In this document: piece by piece, positions 45,396 to 55,621 of the stretch | How positions within the stretch are numbered: the first letter of the stretch is position 1 | Layout of the letters: every line of letters begins with the position of its first letter | NCBI GenBank assembly: GCA_949372805.1 | Contig: CASIBH010000006.1 | Location: 27,896 to 91,895, forward strand | Source of the DNA: an uncultured Flavobacteriales bacterium | Lineage (GTDB): Bacteria > Bacteroidota > Bacteroidia > Flavobacteriales > BACL11 | Reading direction: 5' to 3' | Length of the DNA: 64,000 nt | Translations under genes and position numbers: made by a program | Notes under the pieces: model-generated | Seen by the model: only the letters and a program-made list of their open reading frames with translations | Database searches by the model: none | Told to the model about the DNA's origin: nothing

Positions 45396-46147
45396 TTCTT
45401 ATCAGCTTCTTTAGTTATCCAATCGTAACCCTTTTTTTCTAGCTCATGAGCAAGTTCTTTTCCTCCAGACTTTACTATTCTACCATTATGTAAAACATGA
45501 ACATAATCAGGTATTATATAGTCCAATAATCTTTGATAATGAGTTATAACAATTGTTGCGTTTTCAGAATTCTTTAGTTTATTTACTCCATTTGCAACTA
45601 CCCTTAAGGCATCAATGTCTAACCCAGAGTCAGTCTCATCTAATATGGCTAGCTTAGGCTCAAGCATGGCCATTTGAAAAATTTCATTACGTTTCTTTTC
45701 TCCTCCTGAAAATCCTTCATTCATGTTTCTAGAAAGATATCCTTTTTGCATATCTAATAAATCCATTTTTTCTTTCATTTTTCCGAGAAGATCTTTAGCT
45801 GTAATTGGCTCTAATCCCAAAACTTTTCTTTTTTCAGTGATAGCTGCCTTTATGAAATTTGAAACTGAAATTCCAGGGATCTCAACGGGATATTGAAAAG
45901 AAAGAAATACCCCTCTATGAGCTCTTTGGTCTGGATCTAAGTCTAGCAAGTCCTCATCTTCAAAAGTAATTGATCCAGAATTTACTTCATAGTTGTCATT
46001 GCCTGCAATTACAGATGACAATGTGCTTTTTCCAGATCCATTTGGCCCCATAATTGCATGTACTTCCCCTTTTTTTACTGACAGGTTTATACCTTTCAAT
46101 ATTTCTAATCCTTCTATTCCTGCTTTTAAATTATCTATTTTTAACAT
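45386..46147 (-). CDS. sufC: Fe-S cluster assembly ATPase SufC
   Basis: ABC-type ATPase that drives rearrangement of the SufBCD scaffold. Walker A GPNGSGKSTLSSVIAG, signature FSGGEKKRNEIFQMAML and Walker B LAILDETDSGLDIDAL are intact. I prefer ATG 46147 (MLKIDNLKAGIEG), giving 253 residues and a 10-nt gap from sufB; the frame extends to a GTG at 46168, which would overlap sufB. Confidence 0.97.
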   Translation of the reverse strand: MLKIDNLKAGIEGLEILKGINLSVKKGEVHAIMGPNGSGKSTLSSVIAGNDNYEVNSGSITFEDEDLLDLDPDQRAHRGVFLSFQYPVEIPGISVSNFIKAAITEKRKVLGLEPITAKDLLGKMKEKMDLLDMQKGYLSRNMNEGFSGGEKKRNEIFQMAMLEPKLAILDETDSGLDIDALRVVANGVNKLKNSENATIVITHYQRLLDYIIPDYVHVLHNGRIVKSGGKELAHELEKKGYDWITKEADKKWG

Positions 46148-46157
46148 ATTATTTTTT

Positions 46158-47612
46158 TTATCCAACACTACCTTCTAAACTAATTTCTAATAATTTTTGT
46201 GCCTCAACAGCAAACTCCATCGGTAGTTGATTAAGTACATCTTTACAATACCCATTAACAATAAGCGCAATAGCCTCTTCAGTACCAATACCTCTTTGGT
46301 TACAATAAAATATTTGATCTTCACCAATTTTTGATGTAGTTGCCTCATGTTCAACCTGAGAGCTATTGTTTTTTACCTCAATATAAGGAAAGGTATGTGA
46401 CCCGCACTTGTCACCCATCAGTAAAGAGTCACATTGTGAGAAATTTCTAGAGTTTTTTGCACCTTTAGCAATCTGAACTAAACCTCTATAGCTTCCATTG
46501 CTTTTTCCAGCACATATCCCTTTTGCTATAATTGTACTTTTGGAGTTTTTTCCAAGGTGAATCATTTTCGTTCCTGTATCAGCTTGTTGGAAATTATTTG
46601 TTACCGCTACTGAAAAGAATTCTCCAATTGAGTTATCCCCTTTTAAAATACATGATGGGTATTTCCATGTCACTGCAGAGCCTGTTTCAACTTGGGTCCA
46701 TGATATTTTTGAGTTTTTATAGCAAATACCTCTTTTTGTAACAAAATTAAATACTCCACCTAAACCATCTTTGTTACCCGGGTACCAATTTTGAACTGTA
46801 GAATATTTTATTTCAGCATTGTCCATTGCAATTAATTCTACTACTGCTGCATGTAATTGGTTTTCATCTCTTTGCGGCGCTGTACATCCTTCAAGATAAC
46901 TTACATAGCTTCCCTCATCTGCAATTAATAATGTTCTCTCAAACTGTCCAGTGCCAGCCTCATTTATTCTAAAATAGGTAGATAATTCCATGGGGCATCT
47001 AGACCCTTTAGGGATATAGCAGAATGATCCATCTGAAAATACTGCAGCATTTAGTGCAGAAAAAAAGTTGTCTCGGGCAGGAACAACAGTCCCAAGATAT
47101 TTTTTAACTAGTTCAGGATGTTCTTGAATAGCCTCTGAAATAGAGCAGAAAATTATACCAAGCTCTGCAAGTTTTGATTTAAATGATGTGGCTACAGAAA
47201 CACTATCCATAACTATGTCCACAGCAACACCAGATAATCTTTTTTGCTCATTTAAGGAGATTCCTAATTTGTCAAATGTTTTCTTTAGTTCAGGATCTAA
47301 ATCATCTAAACTATCTAGTGTTTTCTTTTGTTTTGGAGCTGAATAATAAATAATATCTTGATAGTTTGGTTTTGGGTAATCAACGTTTGCCCAGTCTGGC
47401 TCGTCCATTTCCAGCCATTCTTTAAATGCTTTTAACCTATAGTCTAGCATCCATTTAGGCTCATTTTTTTTCTTTGAGATTATTCTAACAACCTCTTCAC
47501 TAAGACCTTTTGCAATAGTATCAGCCTCAATATCTGTTGTAAATCCATACTTATATTCTGCCGATGTAACTTGAGCTAATAGTTCGTCTTCAGACAATTC
47601 TTCTTGCTTCAT
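46158..47612 (-). CDS. sufB: Fe-S cluster assembly protein SufB
   Basis: Main scaffold subunit on which the cluster is built. [62 protein letters not shown] and [15 protein letters not shown] are all characteristic. At 484 residues it has normal length. It is preceded by the SufA-type gene, 15 nt upstream, and both are driven from the promoter box at 47980-47987. Confidence 0.97.
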   Translation of the reverse strand: MKQEELSEDELLAQVTSAEYKYGFTTDIEADTIAKGLSEEVVRIISKKKNEPKWMLDYRLKAFKEWLEMDEPDWANVDYPKPNYQDIIYYSAPKQKKTLDSLDDLDPELKKTFDKLGISLNEQKRLSGVAVDIVMDSVSVATSFKSKLAELGIIFCSISEAIQEHPELVKKYLGTVVPARDNFFSALNAAVFSDGSFCYIPKGSRCPMELSTYFRINEAGTGQFERTLLIADEGSYVSYLEGCTAPQRDENQLHAAVVELIAMDNAEIKYSTVQNWYPGNKDGLGGVFNFVTKRGICYKNSKISWTQVETGSAVTWKYPSCILKGDNSIGEFFSVAVTNNFQQADTGTKMIHLGKNSKSTIIAKGICAGKSNGSYRGLVQIAKGAKNSRNFSQCDSLLMGDKCGSHTFPYIEVKNNSSQVEHEATTSKIGEDQIFYCNQRGIGTEEAIALIVNGYCKDVLNQLPMEFAVEAQKLLEISLEGSVG

Positions 47613-47627
47613 AATTAATTTAAGTTC

Positions 47628-47957
47628 TTAAAGTGAAAAGCTTTCTCCACAACCACATGTTCTGCTTGCGTTTGGATTATTAAATACAAACCCCTTACCG
47701 TTTAATCCATCAGAGAATTCTAAAGTTGTTCCAACTAAATAAAGAAAGCTTTTTTTATTTACGAGCAAGTTTATTTGATTCTTTTGAATTAATTCATCAT
47801 CTTCTTTTTTACTAGCATCAAAATCTAATTTATAACTTAATCCAGAACAGCCACCGCTTTCAACACCTACGCGAACAAAAGGTTTTTCCTCCTTCTCCTG
47901 TTGCATGATGTGTAGTAATCTGTCTCGAGCTGAATCACTAATATTAATCATATACAA
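47628..47957 (-). CDS. A-type iron-sulfur carrier (SufA/IscA/ErpA family)
   Basis: Carries nascent clusters to apoproteins. The three conserved cysteines are present: VESGGCSGLSYKL and the C-terminal RTCGCGESF. At 109 residues it has the usual length; the start may be ATG 47957 or ATG 47951 (MINISDSA). First gene of the suf operon. SufA is the likely name from the context, but IscA and ErpA share the motifs. Confidence 0.95.
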   Translation of the reverse strand: MYMINISDSARDRLLHIMQQEKEEKPFVRVGVESGGCSGLSYKLDFDASKKEDDELIQKNQINLLVNKKSFLYLVGTTLEFSDGLNGKGFVFNNPNASRTCGCGESFSL

Positions 47958-47979
47958 ATAGTTTTTAAAGATACTTTTG

Positions 47980-47987
47980 CAAATTTA
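47980..47987 (-). promoter_or_regulatory. -7 box for the suf operon
   Basis: Reads TAAATTTG on the minus strand, 22 nt before ATG 47957. It abuts a plus-strand TACTTTTG at 47973-47980 that could be a second thiL promoter. No Fur or RirA/IscR-type palindrome was recognised by eye. Confidence 0.5.
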
Positions 47988-48010
47988 CAAAATGAATTAC
48001 ACATAAATAG

Positions 48011-48018
48011 TATCTTTG
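48011..48018 (+). promoter_or_regulatory. -7 box for thiL, 4 nt from the start codon
   Basis: TATCTTTG, then TCAG, then ATG at 48023: the same spacing as at pgk and rluF, implying a leaderless transcript. Confidence 0.5.
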
Positions 48019-48022
48019 TCAG

Positions 48023-49081
48023 ATGACTTTATTAAATGATGAAACAATTAATATGACCCCAATTTCTTCTCTTGGAGAATTTGGGCTTATAGCTAAACTA
48101 ACAAAGGGGATTAAATGTAAAAATAAATCAACTATCAAAGGTATTGGAGATGATTGTGCTGTTCTTGATATTGGTAAAGACTTTAGTTTAATTAGCACTG
48201 ATATGTTGGTTGAAGGTGTTCATTTTGATCTTGCTTACAGCCCATTAAAACATTTGGGTTACAAATCTATTGCTGTTAATGTTTCTGATATATGCGCAAT
48301 GAATGGACAGGCCACTCATGTCACTGTTAGTATTGCGGCATCTAATAGATTTAGTGTCGAAGCGTTAGAAGAACTGTATTTGGGTATTAATTTAGCATGT
48401 GAAAAATATAATGTAGATTTGATTGGAGGAGATACGACTTCTTCTATGTCAGGATTAATGATTTCTATTAGTGTTTATGGTTCAGTTTCAAAAAAAAACA
48501 TTGCTTACAGATCGGGAGCAAAGGTAAATGATTTACTTGTTGTTACTGGTGATTTGGGAGCTGCCTACTTGGGGTTACAGCTCTTAAAAAGAGAAAAAGA
48601 AATTTTCAAATCAAATCCATCTGTTCAGCCTGATCTTAGCGGAAATGATTATTCCCTACAAAGACAGTTAAAGCCAGATGCGGCAGTGAAGTACACTAAA
48701 ATTTTACATGACTTAAAAATAACACCGACTTCAATGATTGATATTTCTGATGGTTTATCTTCAGAAGCTCTACATATTGCATCTTCGTCAAATGTTGGAA
48801 TTAGAATTCATGAAGAAAAAATACCTGTAGATTATACTGTAATGAATTTAGCTAATGAATTTAATTTAAATCCAATTTTTTGCGCATTATCAGGAGGAGA
48901 AGATTACGAGTTATTATTTTCTATAAATCAGGCAGATTACGAGAAAATTAAAAAAGATCCAGACTTTACAATCGTTGGATATGTTACAGATGTTTCAGAG
49001 GGAAATAAATTTGTTGCAAATGACGGAAGCATCCACAACTTAACTGCGCAAGGGTGGGATGGAATGAAAGAACATGAATAA
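48023..49081 (+). CDS. thiL: Thiamine-phosphate kinase
   Basis: Phosphorylates thiamine monophosphate to the active cofactor thiamine diphosphate. The PurM-like fold motifs GIGDDCAVLDIG, ISTDMLVEGVHFD, GYKSIAVNVSDICAMNG and IGGDTTSS are present, with the C-terminal ALSGGEDYELLFS. At 352 residues it is slightly longer than the E. coli protein, normal for Bacteroidota. It diverges from the suf operon and is followed 32 nt later by rlmF. Confidence 0.95.
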   Translation: MTLLNDETINMTPISSLGEFGLIAKLTKGIKCKNKSTIKGIGDDCAVLDIGKDFSLISTDMLVEGVHFDLAYSPLKHLGYKSIAVNVSDICAMNGQATHVTVSIAASNRFSVEALEELYLGINLACEKYNVDLIGGDTTSSMSGLMISISVYGSVSKKNIAYRSGAKVNDLLVVTGDLGAAYLGLQLLKREKEIFKSNPSVQPDLSGNDYSLQRQLKPDAAVKYTKILHDLKITPTSMIDISDGLSSEALHIASSSNVGIRIHEEKIPVDYTVMNLANEFNLNPIFCALSGGEDYELLFSINQADYEKIKKDPDFTIVGYVTDVSEGNKFVANDGSIHNLTAQGWDGMKEHE

Positions 49082-49113
49082 TCCTCATAATTTGTTTTTA
49101 TCAATTTCCTGCT

Positions 49114-49986
49114 TTGCACAATAATAATCCTTTTAAAACGGGCTATAATTTTAAAGAATTAGTTAAATATAATTCTCGGCTTGTTGAGTATGTTAATCTT
49201 AATGAGTTCAATAAAGAAACAATAGATTTTAACTCTAATGAAGCTATCTATGAGTTAAACAGGTCGTTATTACTTGCAAATTTCAGCTTATCTAAATATT
49301 ATTTGCCAAAAGGCTATCTTATTCCGGGTGTTCCGGGAAGATTAAATTATTTACTACACCTTAAAGGTTTTATTCATAAAAAATTTAATTATTCTAATGA
49401 GCAGCAATTACGAGGCCTAGATGTTGGTTCTGGAGCCAATGCAATATATTGTATTTTAGGCGCTCAACACTTTAATTGGATTATGGTTGGATCTGAATTT
49501 GATTTAACGGCAATAGAAGTTTCAAAAAAAAATATACTTTCCACAAAAAACCTAGATAAAAAAATTAATATTCGCAGACAATTGAACAAAAGTTTTCTAT
49601 TAAAAAATATTATAATGGAAAATGATTATTTTGATTTTACCGTCTGTAATCCTCCTTTCCATTCTTCAAAAGAAGAAGCTGCAAAAAATGCTTTATTAAA
49701 AGCAAATAATTTAAAGAAATCAGAAAATAAAAAAGCTATAACACCAAATTTTTCAGGTCAGGCTAATGAGTTGTGGTGTAATGGAGGAGAGCAATTATTT
49801 ATAAAAAGATTAATTAAAGAGAGTATATTATTTAAAGAGCAAGTCAAAGTTTTTTCAAGCTTAGTTTCTAAAAGCAATAGTTTGATAATTATAAAACAGC
49901 AGTTAAAAAAAGTAAATGCTAGATTTTATATTTTACCCATGAATCAAGGTAATAAAAAAAGTAGGTTAATATTCTGGTGGTTCTAA
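49114..49986 (+). CDS. rlmF: 23S rRNA adenine-1618 N6-methyltransferase
   Basis: SAM-dependent methyltransferase of the RlmF family. N-terminal NPFKTGYNFKELVKYN, PKGYLIPGVPGRLNYL, the SAM loop LDVGSGANAIYCILGA, and the amino-methylation motif NPPFHSS are in order. At 290 residues it has normal length. The start appears to be TTG 49114 (the family starts close to H-N/R-NP); no ATG is available in frame between the thiL stop and this point. It converges with pepP with no gap. Confidence 0.9.
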   Translation: MHNNNPFKTGYNFKELVKYNSRLVEYVNLNEFNKETIDFNSNEAIYELNRSLLLANFSLSKYYLPKGYLIPGVPGRLNYLLHLKGFIHKKFNYSNEQQLRGLDVGSGANAIYCILGAQHFNWIMVGSEFDLTAIEVSKKNILSTKNLDKKINIRRQLNKSFLLKNIIMENDYFDFTVCNPPFHSSKEEAAKNALLKANNLKKSENKKAITPNFSGQANELWCNGGEQLFIKRLIKESILFKEQVKVFSSLVSKSNSLIIIKQQLKKVNARFYILPMNQGNKKSRLIFWWF

Positions 49987-51270
49987 TTAGCTATTCATTA
50001 ATTCTTCTATTTCATCGATTTCAATTGGGATATTTTTCATAAGATCATTTGGATCTCCTTTCGTAATTAAAATATCATTTTCTAACCTAATTCCAATCCC
50101 TTCGTCTCTAATGTATATTCCTGGCTCACATGTAAACACCATGCCTTCAGCCATTGGGGCACTCGTGTCGCCAACATCATGAACATCTAAACCTAAAGAG
50201 TGTGAAGTTCCGTGCATAAAATATTTTTTAAATAATGGGTTTTTAGGGTCTTGTTTTTTGATATCATGCCTGTCAAATAATCCAAGCGTAATTAATTCTC
50301 CTTCCATTATTTTTACAACCTCTTGTTGCATTTTTTTATGATCTGTTCCTGGTCTTAACATATTGGTTGCCTGTTTCATAACTCTATGAACGGCATTGTA
50401 AACATTTCTTTGTCTTGCAGAAAACACTCCGTTAACAGGAACTGTTCTTGTTAAGTCAGAAGCATAGTTAGCATATTCTGCTCCAAAATCCATCAGTAAA
50501 ACATCTCCATCAAGACATTTTTTATTATTCTCTATATAATGCAATACACATGAGTCAGAGCCTGATCCTATAATAGGCTGATAAGCAAAACCAGTTGACC
50601 TATTTGATAAGAATTCATGCATTAGCTCAGCTTCAATTTCATACTCCATAATGCCGGGCTTTATAATTGGTAAAATTCTTCTAAGGCCTTTTTCGGTAAT
50701 ATTACATGCATGCTGCATAAGTTCAACTTCTAAATTAGATTTAATAAATCTTAATTTATGCATTAGTGGAGCAATCTCTTTAATTTTTTTATTAGGAAAT
50801 TGATTTTTAATTTTATTTCTAAAACGATCATCTCTTGTTTGAACTTCAGAAGAAGATCTTGCATGAATATTTTTATTAAGATAGACATTGTCTATTTCAG
50901 AAATTTTATCTTTAAGAAAATGCTCTAGTTCATCTAACCAGTAAACTTTTTGGATGCCAGAGTTTTTTTGAGCTTCTAGTTTAGATAATTTTGCTCCCTC
51001 CCATATTGCAATATGTTCATTAGTTTCTTTAAGAAATAATAACTCCTCAAAAGCCGAATTATTATTGACTATTATTAAAACACTTTCTTCCTGGTCTATA
51101 CCGCTAAGCCAGAATAGGTCGCTATTTTGTTTAAAAGGCATGGTTCCGTCTGCATTTGTTGGCATTATATCATTAGAATTGAAAATAGCAAGTGAATTTT
51201 TCTCAAATTTTTGAGAAAATAGTGCTCTGTTTTTATTAAATATATCTTTATTAAGTGAATTATATTTCAT
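49987..51270 (-). CDS. pepP: Xaa-Pro aminopeptidase (aminopeptidase P, M24B)
   Basis: Removes an N-terminal residue next to proline. The N-terminal creatinase-like domain is followed by the pita-bread catalytic domain, with two-metal ligands in LLMDFGAEYANYASDLTRTV, HGTSHSLGLDVHDVG, TCEPGIYI and IRLENDILIT. At 427 residues it has normal length. It diverges from sdhCAB across 125 bp holding a box for each direction. No signal peptide, so cytosolic. Confidence 0.94.
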   Translation of the reverse strand: MKYNSLNKDIFNKNRALFSQKFEKNSLAIFNSNDIMPTNADGTMPFKQNSDLFWLSGIDQEESVLIIVNNNSAFEELLFLKETNEHIAIWEGAKLSKLEAQKNSGIQKVYWLDELEHFLKDKISEIDNVYLNKNIHARSSSEVQTRDDRFRNKIKNQFPNKKIKEIAPLMHKLRFIKSNLEVELMQHACNITEKGLRRILPIIKPGIMEYEIEAELMHEFLSNRSTGFAYQPIIGSGSDSCVLHYIENNKKCLDGDVLLMDFGAEYANYASDLTRTVPVNGVFSARQRNVYNAVHRVMKQATNMLRPGTDHKKMQQEVVKIMEGELITLGLFDRHDIKKQDPKNPLFKKYFMHGTSHSLGLDVHDVGDTSAPMAEGMVFTCEPGIYIRDEGIGIRLENDILITKGDPNDLMKNIPIEIDEIEELMNS

Positions 51271-51286
51271 GCTAATTAATTTTTTC

Positions 51287-51294
51287 CAAAGTTA
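51287..51294 (-). promoter_or_regulatory. -7 box for pepP
   Basis: Reads TAACTTTG on the minus strand, 16 nt before the pepP ATG. Confidence 0.55.
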
Positions 51295-51366
51295 TAACAA
51301 AAAATAGAGTTTATCTATAATGGTTCTGAATTACCTAATATTGTTGTTTTTGTCCGATATGAGTCA

Positions 51367-51374
51367 TACCTTTG
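51367..51374 (+). promoter_or_regulatory. -7 box for the sdhCAB operon
   Basis: TACCTTTG, 21 nt before the sdhC ATG. TTGTTG at 51341-51346 lies 20 nt upstream and fits a -33 element, the best one seen in this window. Confidence 0.6.
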
Positions 51375-51395
51375 TCAAAATATTTTTAAAATTAA

Positions 51396-52046
51396 ATGAA
51401 ATTATCTTCAATTGTAAGGAAATTAATCATGGCCCTTTCAGGGCTCTTTTTAATTATTTTTTTAATCACGCATCTAGTGATTAATTCTTTTACATTGGCA
51501 TCATCTAAAGAGCTTTTTAATGATGCAGCTCACTTTATGGCAACTAATCCAGTCATATATTTAATGCAATATGTTCTCGCTTTAGGTTTTATCATTCACA
51601 TTGGTATGGGAATAAAATTAACGCTTCAAAATAGAAAGGCTAGGCCTGAAAAATATGCGTTTAATCAATCTAGTAAAAATGCTGATCTTTCATCTCGATC
51701 CATGATTATTTCTGGTGGGCTGGTTATAGTTTTCCTGATCTTACATTTGCGAGATTATTTTTACGAAATTAAATTCGTTGGTCTTCCTGAAGGCACCACA
51801 GATTATGACCTTGTGGTTAATTTGTTTTCTAGCCCAATCTACACAGGAGTATATGTTATTTCCTTTATCGTCTTAGGTTTTCATTTAAACCATGGTTTTA
51901 AATCAGCCTTTCAATCTGTTGGTGCAAATCATAAAAAATATAATTCAGCAATTAAAGTTGCAGGAACAGCTTACAGTATTTTAATTTCTCTTGGTTTTTC
52001 TACAATTGCTTTAGTTCATTTTATTAATCAATACTCTTTTAATTAA
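51396..52046 (+). CDS. sdhC: Succinate dehydrogenase/fumarate reductase cytochrome b subunit
   Basis: Single membrane anchor of 216 residues with five predicted hydrophobic helices, the diheme type B arrangement known from Bacteroidota and Wolinella. KLIMALSGLFLIIFLITHL and histidines in ITHLVINSF, FIIHIGMGIKL, LILHLRDYF and LGFHLNHGF are likely heme ligands. It passes electrons to menaquinone. No sdhD is expected with this type. It is followed directly by sdhA. Confidence 0.93.
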   Translation: MKLSSIVRKLIMALSGLFLIIFLITHLVINSFTLASSKELFNDAAHFMATNPVIYLMQYVLALGFIIHIGMGIKLTLQNRKARPEKYAFNQSSKNADLSSRSMIISGGLVIVFLILHLRDYFYEIKFVGLPEGTTDYDLVVNLFSSPIYTGVYVISFIVLGFHLNHGFKSAFQSVGANHKKYNSAIKVAGTAYSILISLGFSTIALVHFINQYSFN

Positions 52047-54047
52047 ATGATTTTAGATAGTAAAACACCAGAAGGGCCAATTAAGGATAAATGGACTAAG
52101 CACAAAAATGATATTAATGTTGTTGGTCCTGCCAATAAAAGAAATATTGATATAATTGTTGTAGGAACTGGGCTTGCAGGAGGATCTGCCTCTGCATCTT
52201 TGGCGGAAATGGGATATAATGTAAAGGCTTTTTGTTATCAAGATTCTCCAAGAAGAGCTCATTCTATCGCAGCTCAAGGTGGTATAAATGCCGCAAAGAA
52301 TTATCAAAATGATGGAGATTCTATTTACAGATTGTTCTACGACACAGTTAAAGGTGGTGACTATAGAGCAAGAGAAGCAAATGTTTATAGACTAGCAGAG
52401 GTTTCAGTAAATATTATTGATCAATGCGTTGCTCAAGGAGTTCCATTTGCGAGAGACTATGGGGGACTGCTTGATAATAGATCTTTTGGTGGTGTTCTTG
52501 TTTCAAGAACGTTTTATGCAAGAGGTCAAACAGGTCAACAGCTTCTTCTAGGAGCTTATTCTGCTATGAATCGTCAAATTGCAAAAGGTAAAATACAGAT
52601 GTTTAATAGGCATGAAATGGTAGAGCTTGTTAAAGTAGATGGAAAGGCACGTGGTATTATTGCTAGAAATCTAATAACAGGAGAGCTTGAACGACATTCT
52701 GCACATGCAGTAGTAATTGCCAGTGGAGGTTATGGAAATGTCTTTTTCTTGTCTACAAATGCAATGGGATCAAATACAACTGCTGCCTGGAAGATTCATA
52801 GAAATGGCGCTTTTTTTGCCAACCCATGCTATACTCAAATACACCCAACCTGTATTCCAAGATCTGGAGAGCATCAGTCTAAACTAACCTTAATGTCGGA
52901 ATCACTTAGAAATGATGGTAGAATCTGGGTTCCGAAGCATTTAGAAGATGCTGAAAAAATTAGAGCAAAAACACTTAAGCCCACAGATTTAAAAGAAGAG
53001 GACAGAGATTATTATTTGGAAAGAAGATATCCTGCGTTTGGAAATTTAGTTCCAAGAGATGTTGCCTCTAGGGCTGCAAAGGAAAGATGTGATGCTGGGC
53101 ATGGCGTCAATTCTACTGGTGAAGCTGTTTATCTTGATTTCTCAGCAGCTATTCAGAGATATGGAAAAGAAAAAGCTTTAGTGTCCGGTATAAATCAACC
53201 TTCGTTAGAAAAAATAATAGAGCTTGGCGAAGAAGTTGTTGAGCAGAAATATGGTAATTTATTTCAAATGTATGAGAAAATTGTTGCCGAGAATCCTTAC
53301 AAAACCCCAATGATGATTTACCCTGCTGTTCATTATACAATGGGAGGTGTATGGGTAGATTATAATTTAATGACTACAATTCCTGGTTGCTATTGTATTG
53401 GTGAGGCTAATTTTTCTGATCATGGAGCAAATAGGCTTGGTGCATCTGCGCTTATGCAAGGATTAGCTGATGGATATTTTGTTCTTCCATATACAATTGG
53501 TGATTTTTTATCCAATGATATTAGAACAGGGCCAATCTCTACTGATTTAAAGGAGTTTGAAATAGCTGAAAAAAATGTCTCAGATACTATTGATAAGTTA
53601 ATGAATATTAAAGGGGATAAGCCTGTAGACTATTTTCATAAAAGATTAGGAAAAGTAATGTGGGAATTTGCCGGAATGGCTAGAAGTAAAGAAGGACTAG
53701 AGCATGCAATAAGTGAGATTAAAACAATTAGAAAAGAATTTTGGGAAAATGTTAGAATTCCTGGAGATAAAAATGAAATGAATACAGAGCTGGAAAAAGC
53801 CGGAAGAGTAGCAGATTTTTTAGAGCTTGGAGAGCTTTTTGCTAAGGATGGATTAGAAAGAACAGAATCAGCTGGAGGGCATTTTAGAGAGGAGTCGCAA
53901 ACTCCTGAAGGAGAAGCTTTAAGAAATGATAAAGATTTTGCATTTACTTCAGCATGGGAATTTGTTGGAGAACCATCTGAAGCTATATTGCACAAGGAAC
54001 ACCTTGAGTTTAATGATATTGAGCTTAAGCAAAGATCATATAAATAG
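52047..54047 (+). CDS. sdhA: Succinate dehydrogenase flavoprotein subunit
   Basis: Oxidises succinate to fumarate with covalently bound [22 protein letters not shown] is the FAD-binding loop, [17 protein letters not shown] holds the FAD-linked histidine, and [15 protein letters not shown] holds the catalytic Arg. At 666 residues it has the long form used with type B complexes. It starts immediately after sdhC. Confidence 0.97.
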   Translation: MILDSKTPEGPIKDKWTKHKNDINVVGPANKRNIDIIVVGTGLAGGSASASLAEMGYNVKAFCYQDSPRRAHSIAAQGGINAAKNYQNDGDSIYRLFYDTVKGGDYRAREANVYRLAEVSVNIIDQCVAQGVPFARDYGGLLDNRSFGGVLVSRTFYARGQTGQQLLLGAYSAMNRQIAKGKIQMFNRHEMVELVKVDGKARGIIARNLITGELERHSAHAVVIASGGYGNVFFLSTNAMGSNTTAAWKIHRNGAFFANPCYTQIHPTCIPRSGEHQSKLTLMSESLRNDGRIWVPKHLEDAEKIRAKTLKPTDLKEEDRDYYLERRYPAFGNLVPRDVASRAAKERCDAGHGVNSTGEAVYLDFSAAIQRYGKEKALVSGINQPSLEKIIELGEEVVEQKYGNLFQMYEKIVAENPYKTPMMIYPAVHYTMGGVWVDYNLMTTIPGCYCIGEANFSDHGANRLGASALMQGLADGYFVLPYTIGDFLSNDIRTGPISTDLKEFEIAEKNVSDTIDKLMNIKGDKPVDYFHKRLGKVMWEFAGMARSKEGLEHAISEIKTIRKEFWENVRIPGDKNEMNTELEKAGRVADFLELGELFAKDGLERTESAGGHFREESQTPEGEALRNDKDFAFTSAWEFVGEPSEAILHKEHLEFNDIELKQRSYK

Positions 54048-54052
54048 TAAAT

Positions 54053-54805
54053 ATGGATTTAACATTAAAAATTTGGAGGCAAAAAAATAGCCAGGCTAAA
54101 GGAAAAATTGAAACTTATCCTATTTCGGATATTTCAGAGGATTCTTCATTTCTAGAAATGATTGATGTTCTTAACAGTAATATAATACATGAGGGAGGGG
54201 AGCCCGTTGCTTTTGATCATGATTGTAGAGAAGGTATCTGTGGAATGTGTTCTATGTATATTAATGGACAAGCTCATGGCCCAATGAGAGGCACAACTAC
54301 TTGTCAGCTTCACATGCGTTCTTTTAAAGACGGAGAAACAATTTATATTGAACCTTTTAGATCAGGATCTATGCCGGTTATTAAAGATTTAGTTGTTGAT
54401 AGATCTGCTTTTGATAGGATTCAGCAGGCTGGAGGCTTTGTCTCAGTTAATACCTCTGGAAACACTCAAGATGCAAATGCAGTTCCTATTCCTAAAGCAA
54501 ATGCCGATAAAGCTTTTGATGCAGCAGCTTGTATTGGTTGTGCTGCTTGTGTGGCAACATGTAAAAATTCATCTGCAATGTTATTTGTAGCGGCAAAGGT
54601 GTCTCAATACTCATATCTTCCTCAAGGCGAAGTGGAAGCGAAGGATCGTGTTGTGAATATGGTTAATCAAATGGATAAAGAAGGTTTTGGAAACTGCACA
54701 AACACTGGAGCGTGTGAGGTTGAATGCCCTAAAGGAATTTCATTAGAGTATATTGCTAGAATGAATCGAGAGTATATTTCTGCAACTGTAAGCTCAGAAA
54801 AATAA
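54053..54805 (+). CDS. sdhB: Succinate dehydrogenase iron-sulfur subunit
   Basis: Electron relay from FAD to heme. The [2Fe-2S] ligands are in [18 protein letters not shown] plus TCQLH; the [4Fe-4S] and [3Fe-4S] ligands are in [15 protein letters not shown] and [15 protein letters not shown]. At 250 residues it has normal length. It lies 5 nt after sdhA. Confidence 0.97.
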   Translation: MDLTLKIWRQKNSQAKGKIETYPISDISEDSSFLEMIDVLNSNIIHEGGEPVAFDHDCREGICGMCSMYINGQAHGPMRGTTTCQLHMRSFKDGETIYIEPFRSGSMPVIKDLVVDRSAFDRIQQAGGFVSVNTSGNTQDANAVPIPKANADKAFDAAACIGCAACVATCKNSSAMLFVAAKVSQYSYLPQGEVEAKDRVVNMVNQMDKEGFGNCTNTGACEVECPKGISLEYIARMNREYISATVSSEK

Positions 54806-54841
54806 TAATTTATTATTCTTATTTCTTAAATAATTAAAAAG

Positions 54842-55621
54842 TTGAAAGAATTTTTAAAGATATCAATTGTTCAAGCAGACTTATTTTGGTTAGATAAGAA
54901 GAAAAATATTAAGCTTTTTAATGCTTTGATTGAAAAAGTAGATGAAACTGATATTGTTTTACTTCCAGAAATGTTTAATACTTCATTTTGTCCCTCTGAA
55001 ATTAAGATGGCTGAAGCTATGAATGGAGATACAGTTAGCTGGATGCGTCAATTGGCATCAGAAAAAAAATGTTCTGTTGTTGGAAGTTTAATGATAAAAG
55101 AAAATAATAATATTTATAATCGTCTTATTTGGGCATATAGTAACGGTGAGTATGAATATTATGATAAGTGCCACTTATTTTCTTTAGCTAAAGAAGATCG
55201 TTTTTTAACTAAGGGAAACAGTAGGTTAATAATTGACGAGCAGGGCTGGAAAATTTGTCCGTTGATATGTTACGATTTAAGGTTTCCTGTGTTTTGCCGT
55301 AATAATGATGAATATGATGTTGTATTGTTTCTATCAAGTTGGCCACAAAAAAGAATAGATGCTTGGACAACTTTATTAAAAGCTAGAGCAATAGAAAATC
55401 AATGTATTTCAATTGGCGTTAATAGAGTTGGAACTGATAATTCAAATTTCTTATTTGCTGGGGAGTCATCTGTTTATGATGTTTTTGGAGCAGAAATCCT
55501 AAATTTATCAAATCAAACTAACATTATAGAAACTATTACTTTATCTAAAGATAATGTTGCTCTTCAGAAAAGGCAAATGAATTTTCTAAAAGATAGAGAT
55601 AGTTTTACAATTAATCAATAG
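54842..55621 (+). CDS. Nitrilase-superfamily amidase (omega-amidase/YafV-like)
   Basis: Cytosolic carbon-nitrogen hydrolase of 259 residues. The catalytic Glu-Lys-Cys triad is visible in LLPEMFNTSF, YDKCHLFSLAKED and ICPLICYDLRFPVFCR. The HLFSLAKEDRFLTKGN stretch resembles the omega-amidase/YafV group, which hydrolyses 2-oxoglutaramate or 2-oxosuccinamate as metabolite repair. The start is TTG, 36 nt after sdhB. The 3' end overlaps the convergent lipoprotein gene by 11 nt. Confidence 0.88.
   Translation: MKEFLKISIVQADLFWLDKKKNIKLFNALIEKVDETDIVLLPEMFNTSFCPSEIKMAEAMNGDTVSWMRQLASEKKCSVVGSLMIKENNNIYNRLIWAYSNGEYEYYDKCHLFSLAKEDRFLTKGNSRLIIDEQGWKICPLICYDLRFPVFCRNNDEYDVVLFLSSWPQKRIDAWTTLLKARAIENQCISIGVNRVGTDNSNFLFAGESSVYDVFGAEILNLSNQTNIIETITLSKDNVALQKRQMNFLKDRDSFTINQ

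Noticed and set aside
28108..51395. tRNA, small RNA, riboswitch or CRISPR in the intergenic gaps.
   Set aside because: The longest gap in the window is 138 bp (33234-33371). None shows a cloverleaf, a TPP-like motif ahead of thiL, or repeats; the gaps are taken up by promoter boxes.
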